Shown here piece after piece: positions 54,014 through 64,000 of a stretch of DNA of 64,000 bases. Under the pieces are notes generated by a model that was given only the letters and a program-made list of their open reading frames with translations, was not told the DNA's origin and did not search any database. Origin of the DNA: Ashinkailepas kermadecensis (lineage: Eukaryota > Arthropoda > Thecostraca > Neolepadidae); the NCBI GenBank assembly GCA_034440615.1, contig JAOTOM010004877.1:307501-371500 (forward strand), given 5' to 3'. The position numbers and the translations under genes were made by a program. Each line of letters opens with the position of its first letter. Position 1 is the stretch's first letter.

Positions 54014-54153
54014 GTGACTATCAAGAACCTGAATAACGAGGTGCAGAAGAAGGTGCAGACGCCATCCTGTGACGAGATCTTCTACGCCGGCACGGGCGCG
54101 TTTCTGCTAAGGGACACCGACTCTGTCACCATGTATGATGTCCAGCAGAAACG
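54014..54153 (+). CDS. COPA: COPA exon g
   Basis: Acceptor CTACCCAG, donor ACG|GTGAGA. The product is [20 protein letters not shown] and [20 protein letters not shown], ending YDVQQK, with an Arg codon split to exon h. Confidence 0.94.
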
Positions 54154-54924
54154 GTGAGATGATCGCAGCATGCTGCCAGCGGGAGCGTTGCTTCGGCTCC
54201 TCTTGTGACGAAGAAAGTGCAAACTAACGTGCTAACACGGGGACAGCTCATAAACTGATGCTGATCATGAAAATGAACCAGCGATATTATGTTGTGAACG
54301 GCCAGACCATGTGTGATTTCGTTGTTGATCTAGTCGATATTGTGAGCGAAGATCAATACTCAGAAGTTTGAATAATTGCCTGCGTTGCGTTTCGACACCC
54401 GTGTCCGCTACTATTTGAGCAATATTGTCTGCTGTATCTCGCTAGTATTTACTTGCAAATACCTGTGCAAACCTTGCAAACCGTACAAATACCTTGTGCT
54501 CTCTACTTCTTTCTCAGACAGGAAGCGTGATGTTCAGTGTGGTAGCTATCCAGTTACCTTGCAGCCTTATGCCCTCTTTTCCGCCAATTGTCCTGCGGCT
54601 GTGTCATGTGACCATTTCCGATGCCCAAGGAGGTCCCGTTCACTTGTGTGCGCACGCAGCAGACACACGTCTGTAATTTATGTGGTGACTCTTGGTTGGT
54701 TTCCTATGGCAACTTCCTCATCTGCTCCTTCCTGTTGTCATGCTGACTATCCCCGTCTACTTCATGACAGCTTCACTTCTCGCCGAATGCTGGTCCTCGC
54801 CCTCTGTCGCCCCATGAAGGCCCGTTCCATGCCCGTGGTGGCCATCGTCTCGGCTTGCCGTGTGGGGGCGCCTGCTGTTGACTGCTGTTCGCGCTGACCC
54901 GTCTGTCGGCCGCTGCGTCGGCAG

Positions 54925-55149
54925 CTCGACGGCCAGCGTGAAGATCAACAAGTGCCGGTACGTGGTGTGGTCGGCTGACATGGCGTACGTGGCGCTGCTG
55001 GCCAAGCACACTGTGCTGATCTGCGGCCGCCGGCTCGAGACGCTCTGCTCGCTGCAGGAGAGTACCCGCGTCAAGTCGGGCACCTGGGACGACAGCGGCG
55101 TGTTCGTCTACACCACCTCCAACCACATCAAGTACACGCTCACCAATGG
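54925..55149 (+). CDS. COPA: COPA exon h
   Basis: Acceptor GTCGGCAG, donor ATGG|GTGAGT. It encodes [60 protein letters not shown] and ends KYTLTN with a split Gly. End of the second propeller. Confidence 0.94.
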
Positions 55150-55434
55150 GTGAGTTGGACGCTGGCAGCGGCGTTCGATGTCGCCTGCGCTGTGTGCAGC
55201 TGTGACGTGTGCTATGTAGCAGAGGTACATATTACGCGGAGCAGTGGCAACGACGTGTGTTGCGAGATTCTGCACTGTGAAACGAATTGAACAGAAACAT
55301 GTCACGGTCATGGTGCCATTCACCTTTGTCAGCGTTTTGGCTCAATTGTTAACCTGTTAGTTTATATCGTTTTGCTAGACCCCCTTTTCGAACTGCCGTT
55401 TGAGTCAGCACAAATACTGCGTCTCCTTCGGCAG

Positions 55435-55597
55435 CGACAACGGCATCATCCGCACACTGCACGTGCCCATCTACCTGACCAAGATCCGAGGTAACCAGGT
55501 GCATTGTCTGGATCGGGAGGTGCGGGCGCACATCATGACCGTCGACGTCACTGAGTTCCGCTTCAAACTGGCGCTCGTGAACCGCAAATACGACGAG
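55435..55597 (+). CDS. COPA: COPA exon i
   Basis: Acceptor TTCGGCAG, donor GAG|GTGGGC. It encodes [40 protein letters not shown] and [14 protein letters not shown], moving from the propeller into the alpha-solenoid. Starting at CGACAACGG keeps the split Gly codon with exon h. Confidence 0.93.
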
Positions 55598-57762
<2,165 letters not shown>

Positions 57763-58025
57763 TAATAGGTATACATCATAGGTGTCACATAAAACCCTGG
57801 TCACGACGCTTTGATAATACATTAAGCCAAGAGTAAGCTGTCGGCCCTCCAACCCCCTCCTCAAAAAAAAATAAAAGGGAAAAGTTATATTATGTGGCGA
57901 AGCTGCCAGTATGTGATGCAGCTATGCAGTGGCCACGTGTGCTGTGCTGGGTCAGGCGGTCCTGTTCGGCGGAGCTTGTTGTAGCCAGCGGCTCGTGGTG
58001 ACACACAAGGCGATGCTGCCCACAG

Positions 58026-58159
58026 ACGAAAAGACTCGGTTTGGTCTGGCGCTGGAGTGCGGGAACATCGAGGTGGCGTTGGAGGCGGCGCGCGCCCTGG
58101 ACGACAAGGACTGCTGGGACAAGCTGGGCGAGGCGGCACTGATGCAGGGCAACCACCAG
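58026..58159 (+). CDS. COPA: COPA exon k
   Basis: Acceptor GCCCACAG, donor CAG|GTGCGT. It encodes [20 protein letters not shown] and [18 protein letters not shown], solenoid helices. Confidence 0.95.
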
Positions 58160-59605
58160 GTGCGTGTCCGGCAGGCGGCGGCCGGTCGCCGTGGCGGTGC
58201 GGTCGGCTGCCCCGACCGGGCAGCTCTGGCGTATGGTCCGATGAACAGTCCACCGTGTTGGATTGTTCAATCATCCCGCTGAATCGTGAGGACGAATTGT
58301 GTGATGCTTGCCGTTGATAGGCCTGCTTTATAGAGGAAAGCAGCACAACTGGGTGGATTTTTAAAGCTTGTTTAAAGGGAACGCGTGACATGCCAAGTCT
58401 GCAGCAACTCTGTTGAAGAGACTTGTATTCGCGGTCCCAACACAGCTGCACTAGATGTCACAAGCCACAAAGGAGCTCAAAGCTGGAGCACAACGTCTCC
58501 ACACAATTAATCTTTTCGTTATGTGCATAACACAACACGAGCAGCAAACGCCTGTCTGCTTTCAACAGCGTGGAACTCGACACTGTCACGGACCCGAGTG
58601 CTGGGATGTGAAAGCATTCACCCAAATTTTCGTCACATTCGCTTCACGGGTGGTGATTCCATCAACGATATTGGTCCTCACTCCACCACCTCCATCTTCA
58701 CTACACCACCCCATCAGATGCTCGTCAAAGAAAAAGAACCGCTGATCATCGCCGACGCTTTGCGTCAAGGTCGGTTGTCTCTGGCAATGCGCAAAGGGAA
58801 CAGCAATCTCATGAAAAGAAATAAACCGGATGGTAATTATTACAATTACAAGAACAAAGGCTTGCAAAAAGTAACGTTTCACACACGGAAAAGCGGCTGG
58901 GTCCGTGGGCAAGCACTGCATGTGTGTACCATCACATACTTCGCGCATTCCCCTTTGACTGCAATATTCGTAGCAGTTGATAGCTGTAACTAACATAATT
59001 AATAAATGGTACCAAACCATATTTCTGGGGTGTGCGTTTCACAATAACAATACATAACTGGAATTGTGAAAGCAGAATATGGCATGCCTTCCCTTTATGC
59101 CGTGTCAATGGATGTGGCTGATTAATACCAGGAAAATGGTACAAACTGGAAACGTAACTCAGCTGGAAAACAAAGCACAAGTTTGTTAATCTTATTGTAA
59201 GCAGAAAGGAATCATGGAGTTGTTCCAAATGTGTTTGCACGTGTTGTGCCGCAGGCTGGTTGTGCCTGATAGGGCGCAGTATGACTTTAATAGTCGAGGC
59301 ACCCCAAAGCCCAAATATCTAGCGAAGTTGTTATTACTGACATCCCTTGAGTTAAAGAGCGGGCAGTGCATGGCCATGCTAAATGGTTCATTGATGATGC
59401 GGTTTTTGGTTCTTCTTTCCATGGATTTCCCATAGTCTATTCGCATGATCATGTAGGAAGAGTGCAAGTCTTGCTGTTGTATTGTATGTGTCTTCGAGAG
59501 TTTGGAACCAGATCAGATAATATTGCGAGAAATTATGACACTTGGCCGTGTGGCGGTATAGCTGCATTTTTTGTGCGCTGTGACCAGCACTGTCGCGGCC
59601 GTCAG
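58160..59605. other. COPA intron k-l
   Basis: No gene is seen. It holds a degenerate LINE 3' end at about 59272-59322 (GGGCGC..GCACCCC stem followed by AAAGCCCAAATATCTA). Confidence 0.55.
59272..59322 (+). mobile_element. Degenerate LINE tail fragment
   Basis: GGGCGCAGTATGAC..GTCGAGGCACCCCAAAGCCCAAATA is a decayed copy of the I-like LINE 3' hairpin and tail. No clear target duplication is left. Confidence 0.6.
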
Positions 59606-59983
59606 GTGGTGGAGATGTGCTACCAACGCACCAAGAACTTCGACCGACTCAGCTTCCTCTACCTCATCACGGGCAACCTAGAGAAGCTGCGCAAGATGAT
59701 GAAGATCGCCGAGATCCGCAAGGACACGTCTGCACAGTACCAGAGCGCGCTCTATCTGGGCGACGTGGCCGAGCGGGTGCGCATCCTGCGCAACTGCGGC
59801 CAGAGCCAGCTGGCCTACCTGACGGCAGTCACGCACGGTCTGGGCTCTGAGGCCGAGTCAGCGGCCGGCGCGCTGGGCGACGGTACCGAGCTGCCACAGC
59901 CGGACCGGCACGCCCAGCTGCTGCAGCCGCCCGCCCCACTCCACCAGAGCGACGACAACTGGCCGCTGCTCACCGTCTCAAAG
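59606..59983 (+). CDS. COPA: COPA exon l
   Basis: 126 codons in phase 0, acceptor GGCCGTCAG, donor AAG|GTCTGT (a weaker donor than the others). It encodes [60 protein letters not shown], a variable Ala/Gly-rich piece and [11 protein letters not shown], the end of the solenoid. Confidence 0.95.
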
Positions 59984-60462
59984 GTCTGTATCGTGCTGAA
60001 GGTCGGCACTGTTCACCGGGGTTAAGATCGCTGCTTTTCACCCCGCCAAAGGTCGGTGCTGCTGCTTCTTCCATGCTGTTTCACTTTACTTCAAATTGGC
60101 GAACAGTAACCTCTATCGACGTGTACGAGTAAGACTGGAATGTCATGTTTATACCCAGGTACAAAGTGTTGGAACATAATATCATTTTCTGACATACTCT
60201 TGGTTCAAATGCATGGAATATGGCTCTTACATGTTTGACATGTATTAGACCTGCACTTCGGCTTGTTTTGAATCAAGACGCGTTGGAAATTGTACGATAT
60301 TGTACATGTACGGGATTATGCCGACCTTTAAAGTTTTTGACTTTCCTTACCTGACTGGATGCTCAGAGGGATTGCTTAGAAGGCATACTGTCACCATAGC
60401 AATTGTGAACACGCCATTCTTGATCATTCGTGTGAACTGAAAAATAATGATTTGTCCCAGCA

Positions 60463-60504
60463 TAACCGGAGCAGGCGAGGCGCCCTAAAGCTCAAGTAAG
60501 TAAC
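60463..60504 (+). mobile_element. LINE tail fragment without target duplication
   Basis: GGCGCCCTAAAGCTCAAG and TAAGTAA match the I-like LINE tail. The left boundary is uncertain. Confidence 0.55.
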
Positions 60505-60532
60505 TTGGGACAGTTCCCCGAACCGCGTGATT

Positions 60533-60587
60533 GCCGCTAAATGACCAAACCTGGTCGATGCGCCCTCAAACTCAAATAACTAACCAA
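60533..60587 (+). mobile_element. Tail-only LINE insertion (55 bp) with target duplication
   Basis: CTAAATGACCAAACCTGGTC then GATGCGCCCTCAAACTCAAA and TAACTAACCAA. It is flanked by an imperfect duplication: CCCGAACCGCGTGATT (60517-60532) and CCCGAAACGCGTGGATT (60588-60604). Confidence 0.78.
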
Positions 60588-60773
60588 CCCGAAACGCGTG
60601 GATTCGAACATACTGCCCCGACCATTTACCAGTCCGAGGGAAGGTCAGGTCACTTGAGCAAACGATCACGCCCACTACTATGGCCGTCCCCCAGCAGTGA
60701 TAATCTCTACTGTGGTTCAGCAAGCTGTGCCCGGCTGCGTCGACACGGTGTTGACGGCGCGTGCGCCCGGCAG

Positions 60774-61064
60774 ACGCTGTTCGAGGGCGCGGCGGGCGCC
60801 AAGGCGAGCCAGTCGGCCACCGGCGTGGCGTCTGCTCTGGCGGCGGCCATGCCCGACGATCTGGCGGACGACGGCTGGGGCGCCGACGCCGACCTGGGCA
60901 TGGACAACGAAACTGCCGACGGCAAGGCGGCGCCAGACGCGGACGCCGAAGGTGGCGGCTGGGACGTGGACGACGACCTGGAACTGCCCGCCGACCTGGA
61001 AGTGCCTGCCGCCACCGACGACGGCTACTTCGTGCCGCCCACCAAGGGCATGTCGCAGACTCTG
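60774..61064 (+). CDS. COPA: COPA exon m: acidic linker
   Basis: 97 codons, acceptor GCCCGGCAG, donor CTG|GTGAGC. It begins TLFEG, runs through a variable Ala/Gly/Asp-rich stretch and ends with the conserved EGGGWDVDDDLELPADLEVP and DGYFVPPTKGMSQTL. This is the disordered acidic linker between solenoid and C-terminal domain. Confidence 0.92.
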
Positions 61065-61599
61065 GTGAGCGTCCAGCCGGCCGGCAGGCAGGTCGGGCTT
61101 GGCTCACCCGACCTTGCTCCAGTTGTGAGGAAGGGAGCACGAGTTGACCATATTGTTTACCACACAGCTACCGGGGCGGCCGTGTCGCTGCATTGATGGC
61201 ACGTTAAACTTGCGGTCAAAATTATGCCGTTGAACGTAAATTCATTGATTGGGTGTTGGGGCCAGGGTTCACGCAACAAGCGTGAATGATTAGCAATAGA
61301 ACCCTGGTTCATAAAGCCACCCCAGCAAGAATTCGGACTAGATTTCTTTTTGTTAAACACGTGCTGGCTGAAGTGCTCTAAAAATGTACTTTTGTGGTCG
61401 CTGTATCGTCTTCTGTTCTGTCGCAATCCCTGTCCGTTGTGCCGTCCTGTTGCTGCTTGTTGCTAAAGATGGACGCGTTCAGAAGTCGATGCGTTTTGTC
61501 TGCACCAATTTCAATTGAAACGCGATGAACCATTTGACCAAAGCCAGCCAGCCATGTGACCATGCGAACTCTCCCTGCGACCACATGGTGAAGCCTCCT

Positions 61600-61666
61600 T
61601 ATCACAGCGTGAGCTGTCCGTGCCTCCCACATTGTTCTCCCTGTGACCACGTGAGTCCTCCCCGTG
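61600..61666 (+). repeat. 65-bp intronic duplication, first copy
   Basis: CACAGCGTGAGCTGTCCGTG, CCTCCCACATTGTTCTCCCT and GTGACCACGTGAGTCCTCCC recur almost unchanged at 62167-62229, just before exon n. Confidence 0.75.
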
Positions 61667-62229
61667 GCCACACGATGAACCTCGGTACAGTGATACATTA
61701 TTCGTGAAATAGGGTGGAATATACCACTCTCTGAACACTGAATTGACATCCCTCCCAACGGATCATCGACATCGTGTCTCGTGGTGAGTCTTTATGAAAG
61801 ACTTCATATCTAATCTCCAACAGTATCTTTTTGATAAGTATCATCCTGATACCCACCATTGCGGATTGTGATGCACGAACATCTAATAGCGGTAAGAGGA
61901 TTGCCTATGATGTGGTCTTTATACAATATCAGTCGATAAGGATATGTATTTTGTATCGTTATCGCTAAAATAGTTGCCTAAAAATTAGGTATCTGAACAT
62001 AAAGGAAGGTGCATGTGTGAGTAAGCTGTTGGATCAGAATTGCTTCAGGAACTTATAAATTATGCTAAATGACATAGCTTCCATTGCGAATTTCGACATC
62101 ATACTGCACTCGTTTCGACATCGCACACCTAACGAAAAACTAATATTTTAACACTGCCTCGGTACCACAGCGTGAGCCGTCCGTGCCTCCCACATTGTTC
62201 TCCCTGTGACCACGTGAGTCCTCCCCGCG

Positions 62230-62279
62230 CTAAATGATCACGCTTTGGTCGAAGCGCCCTTAAACCCAAATAACAACGA
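62230..62279 (+). mobile_element. Tail-only LINE insertion (50 bp) with target duplication
   Basis: CTAAATGATCACGCTTTGGT, CGAAGCGCCCTTAAACCCAA then ATAACAACGA, flanked by a perfect 15-bp duplication TGAGTCCTCCCCGCG (62215-62229 and 62280-62294). It sits inside the second copy of the 65-bp duplication; the first copy (61600-61666) shows the empty state. Confidence 0.85.
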
Positions 62280-62356
62280 TGAGTCCTCCCCGCGACCACA
62301 TGAGCCCGTCCGGTGACCACGTGAGGCGGCAGTTCATGGAGCCGGTACCTCGTCAG

Positions 62357-62635
62357 GTGTGGACGCGTAACTCGCAGCTGCCTGCCGACCACGTGCTGGC
62401 CGGTTCGCTAGAGACTGCGTTCCGGCTGCTGCACGACCAGGTGGGCGTGGTGGCGTTCGCACCGTTCCGCCAGCCAATGCTGCAGATGTTCTCGCAAGCG
62501 CGCACGTGCGTGCCGGCGATGGCGAGCACGCCGCCACTGCTGGGACACCCGCACCGCAACTGGAAGGAGGCCGGGATGAAGGCTGGGGTGCCTGCCGTCG
62601 GTGTGAAGCTGTCCGACCTGGTCTCCCGGCTGCAG
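62357..62635 (+). CDS. COPA: COPA exon n: C-terminal domain, first part
   Basis: 93 codons in phase 0, acceptor CCTCGTCAG, donor CAG|GTGAGA. It encodes VWTRNSQLPADHVLAGSLET, AFRLLHDQVGVVAFAPFRQ, HPHRNWKEAGMKAGVPAVGV and KLSDLVSRLQ, the start of the COPI C-terminal domain that binds epsilon-COP. Confidence 0.95.
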
Positions 62636-62985
62636 GTGAGACTGCTGTAAAGGTGTCCCACCCTGTACACCAGACTGAGTGTGTAGTCGCTGGGAGTGGT
62701 GGGGGGGAGCAGCTCCTCCACCGCCTGCAGCTGCTGTAGGCGAAGCTCTGACAAGGCTGGAGAAGATAGATGTAGCGCGACTGTCGTGAGCGGAAGTCAT
62801 CAGTTCGCCAGCGACGCGCAGTGACGCGCCAAATTCGAAGCGCAACGGTGGTGGACGGCGAGCCCGATTGGATAACCTGTTGCAGAGGAGCGGTGTAGTC
62901 CATGAGCTGGCTTCACAAGCCGTGGCCACCTTATCACGCCACACTGCTACTACAGCCAGTGTTGTGACGTCATCGCGGCTGGCAG

Positions 62986-63139
62986 GTCTGCTACCAGCTG
63001 ACGACGACGGGCAAGTTTGCGGAAGCAGTGGAGCGGTTCCGTGCCATCTTGCTTTCGGTGCCGCTGCTGGTCGTCTCCAGCAGGCAGGAGGTGGCCGAGG
63101 CCACACAGCTGCTCCAGATCTGTCGCGAATACGTTCTCG
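62986..63139 (+). CDS. COPA: COPA exon o: C-terminal domain, second part
   Basis: Acceptor GGCTGGCAG, donor CTCG|GTGAGT. It encodes [40 protein letters not shown] and [11 protein letters not shown] with a split Gly. The last ~170 residues of the family's usual length must lie right of the window. Confidence 0.95.
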
Positions 63140-63213
63140 GTGAGTACGGTTGGCTGGAGTGCCACTGCGACGGATTCGGGGTGGCTCGTCGGGCTTGTTT
63201 ACCACATGAATGT

Positions 63214-63470
63214 GGCCAGCTGGTGACGGGCTGTGCCGTGGTACCGGCCGACAAAGGGTGGGTGGACCAGGTATGGTGGCCAGCTGGTGACGGGCTGTGC
63301 CGTGGTACCGGCCGACAAAGGGTGGGTGGACCAGGTGTGGTGGCCAGCTGGTGACGGGCTGTGCCGTGGTACCGGCCGACAAAGGGTGGGTGGACCAGGT
63401 GTGGTGGCCAGCTGGTGACGGGCTGTGCCGTGGTACCGGCCGACAAAGGGTGGGTGGACCAGGTGTGGTG
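63214..63470 (+). repeat. 64-bp minisatellite, four units
   Basis: GGCCAGCTGGTGACGGGCTG..GGACCAGGTGTGGT repeats at 63214, 63278, 63342 and 63406, almost identical. It lies 75 bases after exon o. Open frames on both strands here are by-products of the repeat. Confidence 0.92.
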
Positions 63471-63709
63471 GCCTGCAATTGGCGACAGGAGTAGGCTGAA
63501 GGCCGGGGCGCTCAGTTGCGATCAGTCATCTTTCGACTAACACTACTGCGTGGCATTCGTAGCTTGTTTCTTGTGAGTACAGATATCTGGTTCCGCTCGG
63601 CGAGTCTTCGTTAAAGGACCATGGCAGCTAGCGTATCAGGTGCCACAAGATGTAAAAAGGCGATGGATTATCTTGTTAGTTGCTGCTGTTAGTAGAACAT
63701 AATAATAAT
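63471..63709. other. COPA intron, nothing recognised
   Basis: Unique-looking sequence without a supported feature. Confidence 0.55.
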
Positions 63710-63710
63710 A

Positions 63711-63790
<80 letters not shown>

Positions 63791-63791
63791 A

Positions 63792-63872
<81 letters not shown>

Positions 63873-63898
63873 TGTATATATATATATATATATATATA
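63710..63898. repeat. TA and GTAT microsatellites
   Basis: Long (TA)n runs are split by (GTAT)n at about 63779-63790 and 63839-63875. Confidence 0.95.
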
Positions 63899-64000
63899 TT
63901 AGGGTGCCACTTATTTGGAGGTGTTTTTCATTTTTTGGGAATTTCTATCGGGACGGGCGCGTTTCTGGTGTCATCCCGTCTAAAAACATTGTGTGTAAAA

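Noticed and set aside
63214..63470. CRISPR-like array
   Set aside because: Units of 64 bp are directly adjacent without spacers, in a eukaryotic intron; it is a minisatellite.
62408..63478. A 356-codon minus-strand frame
   Set aside because: It lies antisense to COPA exons n and o and runs through the 64-bp minisatellite; the + strand exons explain the conservation.

Overview
The window is a stretch of animal nuclear DNA, most likely from an arthropod. It carries one conserved host gene, COPA (alpha subunit of the COPI coatomer), split into at least 15 exons on the + strand between 37396 and 63139. Almost everything else is transposable elements and simple repeats. Signs of an arthropod are short TTAGG-type (AACCTAACCT) tracts, a Ty3/Gypsy plus I-like plus CR1-like retroelement mix, and GC-rich COPA exons set in AT-rich introns. 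I cannot name the species.

Layout. 1-17185: a minus-strand Ty3/Gypsy retrotransposon with both LTRs (the left one cut by the window edge). It is split by a + strand I-like LINE (2474-13122, 12-13 bp target duplication). That LINE is itself split by a smaller GC-rich LTR retrotransposon (7273-11528, 5 bp target duplication): a clean three-level nest. 17186-37395: AT-rich repeat desert with dispersed repeats, tRNA-derived SINEs, two decayed CR1-like LINEs on the minus strand, a TTAA-flanked piggyBac-like non-autonomous element and degenerate short-period satellite blocks. 37396-63139: COPA exons coding roughly from the first WD40 repeat to the start of the C-terminal domain. The first ~26 codons and the last part of the gene are not visible. 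One COPA intron holds an almost intact second copy of the I-like LINE (43151-49585). After 63139: a 64-bp minisatellite and long TA/GTAT microsatellites.

How the parts relate. COPA would be transcribed through all the inserts between its exons. The I-like LINE ends in a hairpin followed by a TAAA..CCCAAATAAC(TAAC)n tail. The same kind of end is found on two SINE families with different tRNA heads and on several ~45-55 bp 'tail-only' insertions in COPA introns, three of them with 13-17 bp target duplications. This suggests that one LINE machinery mobilises full elements, SINEs and minimal tail fragments. That is the most interesting biology I see here. A corrupted homopolymer stretch (49630-50023) removes the start of COPA exon 3 and is probably an assembly fault.
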